Assembly (NCBI RefSeq): GCF_000382365.1 | Contig: NZ_KB908237.1 | Coordinates: 1 to 45,505, forward strand | From: Pannonibacter phragmitetus DSM 14782 | GTDB taxonomy: Bacteria > Pseudomonadota > Alphaproteobacteria > Rhizobiales > Stappiaceae | Direction: 5' to 3' | Length of the DNA: 45,505 bases | Part shown: piece by piece, positions 21,416-30,388 of the stretch | Layout: the number at the start of each line of letters is the position of its first letter | Position numbering within the stretch: position 1 is the stretch's first letter | Notes under the pieces: model-generated | What the model was told of the DNA's origin: nothing | Database searches by the model: none | The model's input: only the letters and a program-made list of their open reading frames with translations | Program-made: the position numbers and the translations under genes

Positions 21416-24116
21416 AACCACCCGCACCGCCTGCCCCTATTGCGGTGTTGGCTGCGGCGTGCTGGCCACCCGGCATGACGATGGCTCCGTCACCGTGAAG
21501 GGCGATCCGGAGCATCCCTCCAACTTCGGGCGGCTCTGCTCCAAGGGGTCGGCGCTGGCGGACACGCTGGCGCTGGAGGGCCGGCTCCTCCATCCGGAAA
21601 TCGGCGGCCGCCGGGCCTCCTGGGATATGGCGCTTGATCTCGTCGCCCGCCGGTTCAGCGAGGCCATCCGCGAGCATGGGCCGGACAGCGTGGCCATCTA
21701 CGGCTCCGGCCAGCTTCTGACGGAAGATTATTACGCCGCCAACAAGCTGATGAAGGGCTTCATCGGTTCGGCCAATATCGACACCAACTCGCGCCTGTGC
21801 ATGGCGTCCTCCGTTGCCGGTCACAAGCGGGCCTTCGGCTCGGATACCGTGCCGGGCAGCTATGAGGATCTGGAGGAAGCGGATCTTGTGGTGCTGGTGG
21901 GCTCCAACCTCGCCTGGTGCCATCCGGTGCTGTTCCTGCGGCTGGAGGCTGCCAAGGCGGCGCGGCCGTCCCTGCGGGTTGTCACCATCGACCCGCGCCG
22001 CACGGCCACCAGCGAGCTGGCGGATCTGCATCTTTCTATCTGTCCCGATGGGGACACGGCGCTCTTCACCGGGCTGCTCGCTTATCTCGACGAGGGCGGG
22101 CGCATCGACCGGGCTTATGTGCGCCAGCATGTGAACGGGCTCGAGGAAGCGCTGGCTATTGCCCGCCAGTGGCCGGTGAGCGCAGTCGCCGCCGCAACCG
22201 GGCTTGCCCCGGCTGAAACCGGCGCCTTCTTCGAGCTTTTCGCCCGCACGCAGAAGGTGGTGACGGTCTATAGCCAGGGCGTCAACCAGTCCGTCTCCGG
22301 CACGGACAAGGTGAATGCCATTCTCAATGTGCATCTTGCCACAGGCCGCATTGGCAAGCCCGGCATGGGGCCGTTTTCCGTCACGGGGCAGCCCAATGCC
22401 ATGGGTGGGCGCGAGGTGGGCGGCCTTGCCAACATGCTCGCCGCCCATATGGACCTCGACAATCCGGCGCATAGGGACATCGTGCAGGGCTTCTGGAACG
22501 CGCCAAAGCTGGCAGCCAAGCCCGGCCTGAAGGCAGTGGAACTGTTCGATGCCATGCACGAGGGCCGCATCAAGGCGGTCTGGATCATGGCCACCAACCC
22601 GGTGGACAGCCTGCCGGATGCGGACCGGGTGCGTGAGGCCTTGGGCCGCTGCCCCTTCGTCGTTGTCTCCGATGTGTTGCGCGATACGGACACCACCCGC
22701 CACGCCCATGTGCTTCTGCCCGCCGCTGCCTGGGGCGAGAAGGACGGCACGGTGACCAATTCCGAGCGGCGCATTTCCCGCCAGCGCGCCTTTCTGCCGC
22801 TGCCCGGCGAAGCCTTGCCTGATTGGGCCATCATCTCTGCCGTGGCGCGGCGCATGGGGCATGGTGAGGCCTTTGCCTATACGAGTGCGGCAGATATTTT
22901 TGCTGAACATGCTGCCCTTTCCGGGGCTGGCAATAACGGCAGCCGGGATTTCGATATCAGCGCCCATGCCGGGATAAGCCAGCCAGATTATGACGCGCTT
23001 GAGCCCTTCCTCTGGCCTGTGCCCGCAGAAGGAAAAGGCCCGGAAGATGGCCGCTTCTTTTCGCAAGGCGGCTATTTCACCCCGGACCGCAAGGCGCGGA
23101 TGGTGCCGGTGGTGCCCGCCGCAACCGGACCGGACGAGGAGGGGCTGCTGACGCTCAACACCGGCCGCATCCGCGATCAATGGCACACCATGACGCGCAC
23201 CGGCCGGGCAGCGCGGCTGCTGACCCATATCGCCGAGCCCTTCGCCGAAATTCACCCCGATGACGCCGCTGTTCATGGCATTGCGGCGGCGGATCTGGTG
23301 GAGGTTTTCAATGTGCGGGGCAGCGTTCTCGTGCGCGCCGTGGTGACGGAGCGGGTGCGCCGGGGCGAGGTTTTCGTGCCGATGCACTGGACGGGGCAAT
23401 TTTCCGCCTGCGCCCGCATTGATGTTCTGGCCGGGCGGCAGCGTGATCCGTTCTCCGGCCAGCCGGGGCTCAAGCGCAATGCCGTGCGCATCTCGCCCGT
23501 TGCAGCCCGTTGGCATGGCTTTGCCGTGCTCTCCCGCGCACCGGAGCATTTGCCCTTCGCCTATTGGGCTCTTGCGCCGCTGGCTGACACCGGAACCAGC
23601 GAGGCGGTGAAGATCGAATTTGCCACGCTGGACGAGGACGCGCCGGAAGAGATTGCGGCAAGCCTCCTGCGCCGCTGCACGATTGGCGGGGCTGGCAAGC
23701 CGGAGCAGATGTCGTTCCATGCGGCGTCTGACGGGCTTTACCGTTGCATGGTCTGGCAGGATGGCGTTCTGGCCGGTGCCGTATTCCTCGCCCGCAAGCC
23801 GGTTGCCGTTTCCCGCAGCTGGGCCAGCAGCCTGCCCGGCACGCGGGACGATGGCCCCGCCACCCGCTGGCGGCTGCTCGCCGGGCGCCCTGCGGCGGAT
23901 GTACCTGACAAGGGGCCGGTGATTTGCACCTGCTTCCAGATCGGCGCCAACGAAATCCGCCGCGCTGCTGCTGAAGGCTCTGACACGGTGGCTGCAATTG
24001 GCGCCTGCCTTGGCGCAGGCAGCAACTGCGGCTCCTGCCGCCCGGAAATCGCCCGCCTGCTGGCGGAGTGCAAACCCCATGAGGAGGCGCATGACCATGC
24101 TGCACGTTCAGCCTGA
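21408..24116 (+). CDS. nasA: Assimilatory nitrate reductase catalytic subunit
   Basis: A 902-residue cytoplasmic molybdopterin enzyme reducing nitrate to nitrite. Cysteines C9, C12 and C16 (CPYCGVGC) with a fourth in RLCSKG near residue 43 bind the N-terminal [4Fe-4S] cluster. The molybdopterin domains follow, including GSNLAWCHPVLF, and a Molydop_binding domain near the C-terminal third (TGRIRDQWHTMTRTGRA). The last ~65 residues form a BFD-like [2Fe-2S] domain (CTCFQIGANEI and GSNCGSC). No separate NasB-type flavoprotein is encoded here, so electrons probably come from a ferredoxin or another carrier through this domain. The ATG at 21408 overlaps nirD; the C-terminus overlaps cysG by 26 bases. 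Confidence 0.94.
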   Translation: MAETTRTACPYCGVGCGVLATRHDDGSVTVKGDPEHPSNFGRLCSKGSALADTLALEGRLLHPEIGGRRASWDMALDLVARRFSEAIREHGPDSVAIYGSGQLLTEDYYAANKLMKGFIGSANIDTNSRLCMASSVAGHKRAFGSDTVPGSYEDLEEADLVVLVGSNLAWCHPVLFLRLEAAKAARPSLRVVTIDPRRTATSELADLHLSICPDGDTALFTGLLAYLDEGGRIDRAYVRQHVNGLEEALAIARQWPVSAVAAATGLAPAETGAFFELFARTQKVVTVYSQGVNQSVSGTDKVNAILNVHLATGRIGKPGMGPFSVTGQPNAMGGREVGGLANMLAAHMDLDNPAHRDIVQGFWNAPKLAAKPGLKAVELFDAMHEGRIKAVWIMATNPVDSLPDADRVREALGRCPFVVVSDVLRDTDTTRHAHVLLPAAAWGEKDGTVTNSERRISRQRAFLPLPGEALPDWAIISAVARRMGHGEAFAYTSAADIFAEHAALSGAGNNGSRDFDISAHAGISQPDYDALEPFLWPVPAEGKGPEDGRFFSQGGYFTPDRKARMVPVVPAATGPDEEGLLTLNTGRIRDQWHTMTRTGRAARLLTHIAEPFAEIHPDDAAVHGIAAADLVEVFNVRGSVLVRAVVTERVRRGEVFVPMHWTGQFSACARIDVLAGRQRDPFSGQPGLKRNAVRISPVAARWHGFAVLSRAPEHLPFAYWALAPLADTGTSEAVKIEFATLDEDAPEEIAASLLRRCTIGGAGKPEQMSFHAASDGLYRCMVWQDGVLAGAVFLARKPVAVSRSWASSLPGTRDDGPATRWRLLAGRPAADVPDKGPVICTCFQIGANEIRRAAAEGSDTVAAIGACLGAGSNCGSCRPEIARLLAECKPHEEAHDHAARSA

Positions 24117-25608
24117 AACTTCCGGTGCTGCCAGCCGCTCTGCCCGCCCGCAGCGTCCTGCCCGGATGGAGCCTCTGGCCGTGCTGCCGGTGTTCCTGCC
24201 GCTCACGGGCCGCAAGGCGGTGCTGGCCGGGGGCGGGGAGCCCGCCGCCTGGAAAGCCGAGCTGCTGCTGGCCGCAGGGGTGGAATTGCACCTCTTCACA
24301 GACAGCCCTTGCGAGGATCTGGCGGCGCTGCTGGCCGACCCGGTGCTGAACCTGCGCATCCATCATGTTTCCCGGCGCTGGCAGCCGGAAGATCTCACTG
24401 GCGCAGCTCTCGCCATTGCTGATGCGGAAGATGACGAGGAGGCCGCAGCCTTCTTCGCGGCGGCCCGTGCGGCGGGAGTGCCGGTGAATGTTATCGACCG
24501 GCCGGCCTTCTGCCAGTTCCAGTTCGGCGGCATCGTCAACCGCTCGCCGCTGGTCGTCGGCATCTCCACCGATGGCGCGGCCCCCGTGCTGGGTCAGACG
24601 GTGCGTCAGAAAATCGAAACCCTGCTGCCGCCCGGCCTGTCGCGCTGGGCGCAGCTTGCAGCCCGCATTCGCGCAGCGGTGAGTGAACGGCTGGAGAGCG
24701 TGGCCTTGCGGCGGCGCTTCTGGCGGCAGTTCAGCGAAGCCGCCTTTGCGCGCGGGGAACTGGGCCTTGAGGAGGATTTCGGCGCCCTTATCGATCATCT
24801 GGCTGAGGAAGCCCCCGCCACAGGCGAAGTGGTTCTGGTGGGGGCAGGCCCCGGCGATGCCGCCCATCTGACGCTTGGCGCCATGCGGGCGCTGCAGTCG
24901 GCGGATGTGATCCTGTTTGACGATCTCGTCAGCGCCGAAGTGCTGGAGCTTGCCCGCCGGGAGGCAAAGCGCATGCTCGTCGGCAAGCGCGGCGGGCGGG
25001 AAAGCTGCGCGCAGGAAGACATCAATGACATGATGGTTTCGCTCGCCCGGCAGGGACGCAAGGTGGTGCGGCTGAAGTCCGGCGATCCCATGGTGTTTGG
25101 CCGGGCGGGCGAGGAAATCGCCCGCCTCGAAGCCGAAGGCATCCCCGTTTCCGTGGTGCCGGGCATCACGGCGGCCTCTGCCATGGCTGCGCGGCTGAAG
25201 GTGTCACTCACCCACCGCGACCATGCTCAGGGCCTGCGCCTGATGACCGCCCATTCCCGCCACGGCGGCCTGCCGGACACGCTGGACCTGACAGAGCGCG
25301 CCACCGCAGCCTCCACCACCGTGTTCTATATGGGCCGCCGCATGGCAGACAGCCTGCGCCAGCGGCTCCTGTCGGAAGGCGTCTCCCCTGACTTGCCCGT
25401 TGTGGCCCACGGCTCCGTCAGCCGCCCGGAGGAAAAGATCTGGACCGGCCGCCTTGCAGACCTTTCCAGCACCGCCATGGCCGCCTTCGGCGACGCCCCG
25501 GTGCTGATTGGAATAGGGCAAGTCTTTGCGGCGGCGAAGGTGGCGGAAGAGGTGGCCTCATTCGTAACGGATCTGATGCCTCCGCTTCCCTGTCAAACGC
25601 GTGCGTGA
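24091..25608 (+). CDS. cysG: Siroheme synthase CysG (trifunctional)
   Basis: A 505-residue fusion enzyme making siroheme from uroporphyrinogen III for the nitrite reductase. The N-terminal part (about 25-240) is the precorrin-2 dehydrogenase/ferrochelatase, with an altered dinucleotide motif VLAGGGEPAAWKAELL. The C-terminal part (about 245-490) is the uroporphyrinogen-III C-methyltransferase, with VVLVGAGPGDAAHLTLGAM, VRLKSGDPMVFGRAGEE and VVPGITAASAMAA. I chose the ATG at 24091 because GAGGAGG (24081) is well spaced. Its position at the operon end ties cofactor supply to enzyme synthesis. It overlaps the convergent ubiV by 16 bases. Confidence 0.93.
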   Translation: MTMLHVQPETSGAASRSARPQRPARMEPLAVLPVFLPLTGRKAVLAGGGEPAAWKAELLLAAGVELHLFTDSPCEDLAALLADPVLNLRIHHVSRRWQPEDLTGAALAIADAEDDEEAAAFFAAARAAGVPVNVIDRPAFCQFQFGGIVNRSPLVVGISTDGAAPVLGQTVRQKIETLLPPGLSRWAQLAARIRAAVSERLESVALRRRFWRQFSEAAFARGELGLEEDFGALIDHLAEEAPATGEVVLVGAGPGDAAHLTLGAMRALQSADVILFDDLVSAEVLELARREAKRMLVGKRGGRESCAQEDINDMMVSLARQGRKVVRLKSGDPMVFGRAGEEIARLEAEGIPVSVVPGITAASAMAARLKVSLTHRDHAQGLRLMTAHSRHGGLPDTLDLTERATAASTTVFYMGRRMADSLRQRLLSEGVSPDLPVVAHGSVSRPEEKIWTGRLADLSSTAMAAFGDAPVLIGIGQVFAAAKVAEEVASFVTDLMPPLPCQTRA

Positions 25609-26501
25609 AGGGGATTGCCGGACCATGAGACACCGGCGGCCCCTTCCAGAAAGCCGTCGCAGAAGGCGCCGCCCGGCGCATGGGGGAGGGCTTTGGCGCT
25701 CATCTCCTCTGCGCTGATGCGTCCTTGCACCAGATCATCAAACAGGCTGATCACCTCGAAGAAGCCTTGCGTCTGCGGCGAAAGCCTGAGGCCGCTGACG
25801 CCGGCGCTCTTCAGGCGCGGCAGGGTGTGGGCCATGTTGGCGCATTGGGCCGAGAGCGTCTGCACGCCGTTGATGGCCAGAAACTCCTGCCCGTCCAGCG
25901 TATCCACCGCCAGCCCGTCCGGATCATCGGCGCAGACGAACTGGCACTGATCCTTGGCCCGGTCGTGGTAGCGCGCATGATAGCAGCGGCCGGAAATCGC
26001 CAGCGGCAGGCGGCCCCAGCCCCAGACCTCCACCGGCACAGGGCCCGCTGCCGCAGCCAGCCGCTCCACCGAGGCCATGGGCAGTTCCGGCGGCAGGCAG
26101 AAACGCACCGCGCCGCGCGCCTTCAGGAAGGCCACCGTCCCCTCGTTATAGACGTTGATCAGCGGCCCTGCCGAAAAGGCCGCTCTTTCCGGCAGGTGGG
26201 CGAGGGCGGTGATGTCATTCACCTCCATCTCAAGGCCCATGTCCGCCAGTTCTGCCGTCTGCTTGCGCTCGCGCTTCAGGGTGACCAGCGCAAGGCTTGT
26301 CACGGCCACCGCCTTGCCGCCCGCCTGCAGCCGTTCGATGGCTTCGGGCAGGCGGGTCTGATAGAAGGGCAGGCGCTTGGAGCAGACCAGTTCACCGATG
26401 ACAACACGCTTCACGCCCGGTGTTTCGGCCAGCCTTGCATAGAAATCACTCCACGCCGCAGCATCCCAGAAGCCCATCACCGGGCCAACCGTCAGCTCCA
26501 T
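25593..26501 (-). CDS. ubiV: UbiV: O2-independent ubiquinone hydroxylation protein (U32 family)
   Basis: A 302-residue protein of the peptidase-U32-like family, orthologous to E. coli YhbV/UbiV. The cysteines expected to hold the [4Fe-4S] cluster are visible: one in GELVCSKRLP (about residue 40) and three in SGRCYHARYHDRAKDQCQFV plus the following C. UbiU and UbiV form a complex that hydroxylates ubiquinone precursors without oxygen, using prephenate as the oxygen donor in characterised bacteria. It is last in ubiT-ubiU-ubiV, four bases after ubiU. It converges on cysG with a 16-base overlap. Confidence 0.9.
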   Translation of the reverse strand: MELTVGPVMGFWDAAAWSDFYARLAETPGVKRVVIGELVCSKRLPFYQTRLPEAIERLQAGGKAVAVTSLALVTLKRERKQTAELADMGLEMEVNDITALAHLPERAAFSAGPLINVYNEGTVAFLKARGAVRFCLPPELPMASVERLAAAAGPVPVEVWGWGRLPLAISGRCYHARYHDRAKDQCQFVCADDPDGLAVDTLDGQEFLAINGVQTLSAQCANMAHTLPRLKSAGVSGLRLSPQTQGFFEVISLFDDLVQGRISAEEMSAKALPHAPGGAFCDGFLEGAAGVSWSGNPLHARV

Positions 26502-26505
26502 CCTG

Positions 26506-27483
26506 TCATCTCCAGATCTTGTTATAGGCCCCGGCGGTGGAGCTTTGGCCCTCGGTCAGCTGCGCCAGCATGCCTGCGGGCACGGGGCGGCCTGCTTCCA
26601 GCGCCTCCACGGCGGTGCGGAAGTTGCGAACCACCTGCGACACATAGGCCCGCGACCGCTGGCGGCCCTCGATCTTCAGCGCAGAAACCCCGGCCCGCGC
26701 CAGCGCGGGCAGCAGTTCGGAGGCATCAAGGCTTGCCGGGTCTTCGAAGACGTAGCCCGTGCGGGCACCCACCTTGAAACAGCCCTTGCACAGGGTGGGA
26801 TAGGGGGCAGCTTCCCCCTTGGCCGACCGGTGGATGGTGTAGCCGCCCAGCCGTGCCGCCAGATCCTGGCCCTCTTCGGCATATTCCACATGGCTTGCGG
26901 GCGAGCAGACGCCGTTCATGTTGGGCGAGCGGCCGGTGATATAGGACGACAGGGAGCAGCGCCCCTCCGCCATGACGCAGAGCCCGCCGAAGATGAACAC
27001 CTCCGTCTCGACGCTGATCTCCCGGTTGATGGCGGCGATTTCCTCCACGCTCAGCACACGCGGCAGCACCACCCGCTTTACGTCAAATGTGTCTGCATAG
27101 AAGTTGATGACATCGGGGTTTGCGGCTGCTGCCTGAACAGAGAGATGCCGCCGCAGATTGGGATGCCGTTCTGCCGCGTAGGCGATGAGGCCGAGATCGG
27201 CGAGGATCACCGCGTCGCCACCCGCCTGTTCCGCATCGGCAACGGCGCGGTGCCACAGGTCCTCGTTTCCGGCGCGGGGAAAGGTGTTGATCGCCACAAG
27301 CACCTTTGCCCCGCGTGCATGGGCATAGGCCACGCCCGCCGCCAGCTCCTCGCGGGAGAAGTTGAGGCCGGGGAAATTGCGGGCGTTGGTGTCATCGGCA
27401 AAACCGCAATAGATGGCATGGGCTCCGGCATCGGTGGCAGCTCTCAGGGCTGCAGGCGTTCCGGCAGGGCAGACGAGTTCCAT
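26506..27483 (-). CDS. ubiU: UbiU: O2-independent ubiquinone hydroxylation protein (U32 family)
   Basis: A 325-residue U32-family protein, the partner of UbiV. The start MELVCPAGTPAALRAATDAG is typical. Cluster cysteines lie in GGLCVMAEGRCSL, NGVCSPASH and TLCKGCFKVG. I start at the ATG 27483, which shares one base with the ubiT stop (TGATG); a GTG three bases earlier is possible. The operon behind an FNR box is consistent with anaerobic or micro-oxic quinone synthesis. Confidence 0.91.
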   Translation of the reverse strand: MELVCPAGTPAALRAATDAGAHAIYCGFADDTNARNFPGLNFSREELAAGVAYAHARGAKVLVAINTFPRAGNEDLWHRAVADAEQAGGDAVILADLGLIAYAAERHPNLRRHLSVQAAAANPDVINFYADTFDVKRVVLPRVLSVEEIAAINREISVETEVFIFGGLCVMAEGRCSLSSYITGRSPNMNGVCSPASHVEYAEEGQDLAARLGGYTIHRSAKGEAAPYPTLCKGCFKVGARTGYVFEDPASLDASELLPALARAGVSALKIEGRQRSRAYVSQVVRNFRTAVEALEAGRPVPAGMLAQLTEGQSSTAGAYNKIWR

Positions 27484-28070
27484 CACCGGAAAGCCTCCAT
27501 GGGTGCCGGGCGGCTCAACGGCACGCCGGTCATGGACTGCAACAGGGCAATCACGCGGTTGGCGGCTCCTGCGAGCGGGCCGGTGAGGCGGGCGATTTCC
27601 GCCCCCAGATCCAGCTCCGCGTCATCAATGGCATTGCGCAGGGCAAGGGCCGCAGACGTATCGCCCTCAATGGTGAGATCGCGGGAGAAGAACAGAGCAT
27701 CCCCATCCCACACCCCGTGCACCAGCCCGACGAGCGCCGCCAGCTTTCCGGTGATGCGGGCGTCAGCGGCAGGCGGGGTTGCATGCAGGGTGATGGTCAG
27801 CGGCTCTTGAGAAAGGTCCATCAGGAAGGTCAGCGGCACATCGCTTGCCGTCAGCGCAAAGCGGCAGTGGCGGTAGGCGCCGAGCCGGGTCATCAGGCCG
27901 GGATGGCGCGCCACGATCCGCCGCGCCGCTTCGCTCAGCACAAAGGCCGCAGGCGCTGCGGGGGCAAGGCGCAGCCCGAGCGCCAGAAACGGCGGCATTC
28001 CGGGAATGGACGGGGGCTGGCCAGCGCCAGAGCGGCTGTCAGGGCTGGTAGTGGGGCCGGAAGGGAACAT
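27483..28070 (-). CDS. ubiT: UbiT: SCP2-domain lipid-binding protein for anaerobic ubiquinone synthesis
   Basis: A 195-residue protein with an SCP2 (sterol-carrier-like) fold in its C-terminal two thirds, matching YhbT/UbiT. The region DLSQEPLTITLHATPPAADA, then GKLAALVGLVHGVWDGDALFFSRDLTIEGDT, fits the family. It is thought to bind the lipid quinone intermediates and to replace UbiJ under anaerobiosis. The first ~30 residues are low-complexity and the true start could be the ATG at residue 25. First gene of ubiTUV. Confidence 0.85.
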   Translation of the reverse strand: MFPSGPTTSPDSRSGAGQPPSIPGMPPFLALGLRLAPAAPAAFVLSEAARRIVARHPGLMTRLGAYRHCRFALTASDVPLTFLMDLSQEPLTITLHATPPAADARITGKLAALVGLVHGVWDGDALFFSRDLTIEGDTSAALALRNAIDDAELDLGAEIARLTGPLAGAANRVIALLQSMTGVPLSRPAPMEAFR

Positions 28071-28099
28071 GCGGGGCTCCGTGTGTCACGTTGCCCGGC

Positions 28100-28141
28100 A
28101 CCATAGGCACCCCGATGCAGGCTGTAGTTGATGCGCATCAA
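28100..28141 (-). promoter_or_regulatory. FNR-activated promoter of ubiTUV
   Basis: TTGATGCGCATCAA at 28128-28141 is an exact FNR/Anr consensus (TTGAT-N4-ATCAA). On the minus strand TATGGT (28105-28100) makes a -10 element with its start near 28093. That puts the FNR site centre at about -41.5, the standard class II activation position. Oxygen-regulated expression follows from this by analogy. Confidence 0.8.
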
Positions 28142-28198
28142 CTCCAGCGGCCTATCCCGCCTGTTCCTGCTTTTGATCCTGTTTCTGATTTCTGATGG

Positions 28199-28849
28199 TC
28201 AGCCGCGCCGTTCCAGAGCCAGCCTGAGGCCGAAGGCGATCAGCACGGAGCCGGTCAGCCCGTCGATGCCGCGCGTGAAGGACGGGCGGCGCAGCAGTCC
28301 GGCAATGGGCCGGGTCGCCAGAATGATGACGGCAAACCACAGCACGCCCATCAGCCCGTGGATGGCGGCAAGTCCCGTGCTGAAGGCGGTGACAGGCACG
28401 TCCGCCGGGATGAACTGCGGCAGGAAACTGACGTAGAAGACGCCGACTTTGGGGTTCAGCAGATTGGTCATCAGCCCGCGCCAGAACCAGCCCTGGCTGG
28501 CGCTCTGGCCTGCGGCCATTTCGGCGGCTGCCTGTTCCAGCTGCGCCGGACCGGCAGGGCGCAGGGCGGCGCGGACCATCCTGAAGCCCAGCCAGATCAA
28601 ATAGGCCGCCCCGGCAAATTGCATCACCCGGTAGGCCGCCTCGGAAACAGCCAGCAGCGCCCCCAGCCCCACCGAGGCGGCAAAGCCCCAGGTGATGACG
28701 CCGGCGGAAATGCCAAGCCCCGCAGCAAAGGCCTGTTTCGGGCCTTCCACGGTCGCCGTGCGCAGCACCAGCGCCGTGTCCAGCCCCGGTGTCAGGGTGA
28801 CGAGGGCAGCTGCAATCGAAAAGGCGATGATGGCTGAAACCGGGTCCAT
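28199..28849 (-). CDS. LysE/RhtB-family amino acid or metabolite exporter
   Basis: A 216-residue inner-membrane protein with about six helices. The N-terminal LVTLTPGLDTALVLRTATVEG and GLGISAGVITWGF are diagnostic of LysE/RhtB translocators, as is the LLNPKVGVFYVSFLPQF motif around residue 135. Substrates in this family are amino acids or homoserine lactone-like compounds; which one applies here cannot be told. It is a single gene between the ubiTUV promoter and the pca cluster, with no clear functional link to either. Confidence 0.9.
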   Translation of the reverse strand: MDPVSAIIAFSIAAALVTLTPGLDTALVLRTATVEGPKQAFAAGLGISAGVITWGFAASVGLGALLAVSEAAYRVMQFAGAAYLIWLGFRMVRAALRPAGPAQLEQAAAEMAAGQSASQGWFWRGLMTNLLNPKVGVFYVSFLPQFIPADVPVTAFSTGLAAIHGLMGVLWFAVIILATRPIAGLLRRPSFTRGIDGLTGSVLIAFGLRLALERRG

Positions 28850-29136
28850 GGCTGTCTCCGCATGCCGGAAGGGCAGGCCGTCATATTGCAGCTTTGGCAG
28901 CGACGTCCAAGTGAGAAAAGCCTCAGAAGGAAAGCTGAAAGCTCACGCCCGCTGCACAGTTTCCGCCAGCAGCGCCTTGGTGCGTGGGGAAAGCGGGCCG
29001 CCGCGCCGCCCCGGCCTTGTGCCGGGGCCTGTAAGGCTGGCAGTGTCTGCTGGTCAACTGCACGGCATGGCCACCTTGCGTCCCTGACGGGTCCCGGCAC
29101 GGTGGGGATCTGCTTGATACGCTCAAAACAACCTCA
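28850..29136. other. Non-coding interval upstream of lysE-type gene, with one hairpin
   Basis: I see no supportable gene in these ~290 bases. The segment contains a short stem CCCCGGC/GCCGGGG around CTTGT (about 29012-29030), a kind of GC-rich hairpin common in intergenic regions of these bacteria. It must also hold the promoter of the LysE-type gene, which I could not identify. Confidence 0.4.
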
Positions 29137-29178
29137 AAAGCCCCGGCCGCAGGCCAATCCGCCTGCGGCCGGGGCTTT
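29137..29178 (-). terminator. Terminator after pcaIJF
   Basis: AAAGCCCCGGCCGCAGGC (29137-29154) is perfectly repeated in reverse at 29161-29178 with a six-base loop, 18 pairs in all. It begins five bases beyond the pcaF stop. On the minus strand the stem ends in TTTTGAGG, a short T-run. Confidence 0.85.
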
Positions 29179-29182
29179 CGGG

Positions 29183-30388
29183 TCAGACGCGTTCGATGGC
29201 CACGGCGATGCCCTGGCCGACGCCGATGCACATGGTGGCGAGCGCCAGCGAACCGCCGGTCTTGGCCAGCTGCAAGGCAGCGGTGCCAGTGATGCGGGCG
29301 CCAGACATGCCGAGCGGATGGCCGAGCGCGATGGCGCCGCCGTTCGGATTGACGCGGGCATCATCATCGGCGATGCCGAGGTCGCGCAGCGTGGCAAGGC
29401 CCTGCGAGGCGAAGGCCTCGTTCAGTTCGATCACCGACAGCTTGTCCTGGGTGAGGCCGAGGCGGGCCAGCAGCTTCTTGGAAGCCGGAGCCGGTCCGAT
29501 GCCCATGACGCGCGGCGGCACACCGGCGCTGGCCCCGCCCAGAATGCGGGCGATCGGGGTCAGGCCATAGCGCCTGGCAGCCTCTGCCGAGGCGATGATG
29601 AGCGCGGCGGCACCATCGTTGACGCCCGAAGCATTGCCCGCCGTCACCGAGCCGCCAGTGCGGAACGGCGCCCTGAGAGCGGAAAGCGCCTCGATCGTGG
29701 TCTCACGCGGGTGCTCGTCCTTGTCCACCACCTTCGGCTCGCCCTTGCGCTGGGGGATCATGACGGGCGTGATTTCCTCTGCAAGGCGGCCATTGGCCTG
29801 TGCTGCGGCGGCTTTCTGCTGGCTGCGCAGGGCGAAGGCATCCTGATCGGCACGGGAGATGTTGTAGTCTTCCGCGACGTTCTCCGCCGTCTCCGGCATG
29901 GAGTCGATGCCATACTGCGTCTTCATCAAAGGGTTGACGAAGCGCCAGCCGATGGTGGTGTCATAGACGGCATTCTCACGGGAGAAGGCGGCGTCGGCCT
30001 TGGGCATGACAAAGGGCGCACGCGACATGCTTTCCACGCCGCCGGCGATGATCAGCTCCGCTTCCCCGGCCTTGATGGCGCGGGCGGCGGCGATCACCGC
30101 ATCCATGCCCGAACCGCAAAGCCGGTTCATGGTGGTGCCCGGCACTTCGACCGGCAGGCCCGCCAGCAGCAGGCTCATGCGTGCCACGTTTCGGTTGTCC
30201 TCGCCCGCCTGGTTGGCGCAGCCGAAGATCACCTCGTCCACCGCGCCCCAGTCGACGCTGCGGTTGCGGTCCATCAGCGCCTTCAGCGGAATGGCACCCA
30301 GATCATCGGCCCGGACGCTTGCCAGAGCACCGGCATAGCGGCCGATGGGCGTGCGGATGTAGTCACAGATATATGCGTCGGTCATCAT
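29183..30388 (-). CDS. pcaF: Beta-ketoadipyl-CoA thiolase
   Basis: A 401-residue thiolase cleaving 3-oxoadipyl-CoA to succinyl-CoA and acetyl-CoA, the last step of the beta-ketoadipate pathway. The N-terminal catalytic cysteine is in [13 protein letters not shown] (about residue 91). The C-terminal motifs [27 protein letters not shown] and [12 protein letters not shown] contain the catalytic histidine and second cysteine. [11 protein letters not shown] near the start is typical of PcaF. Two adjacent ATGs (30388, 30385) and a TTG are possible starts; GGAG spacing slightly favours 30385. The neighbouring pcaI/pcaJ make the pathway assignment firm. Confidence 0.9.
   Translation of the reverse strand: MMTDAYICDYIRTPIGRYAGALASVRADDLGAIPLKALMDRNRSVDWGAVDEVIFGCANQAGEDNRNVARMSLLLAGLPVEVPGTTMNRLCGSGMDAVIAAARAIKAGEAELIIAGGVESMSRAPFVMPKADAAFSRENAVYDTTIGWRFVNPLMKTQYGIDSMPETAENVAEDYNISRADQDAFALRSQQKAAAAQANGRLAEEITPVMIPQRKGEPKVVDKDEHPRETTIEALSALRAPFRTGGSVTAGNASGVNDGAAALIIASAEAARRYGLTPIARILGGASAGVPPRVMGIGPAPASKKLLARLGLTQDKLSVIELNEAFASQGLATLRDLGIADDDARVNPNGGAIALGHPLGMSGARITGTAALQLAKTGGSLALATMCIGVGQGIAVAIERV

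Noticed and set aside
21354-24098. 914-codon minus-strand open frame opposite nasA
   Set aside because: Shadow of nasA; no recognisable motif and biased composition.
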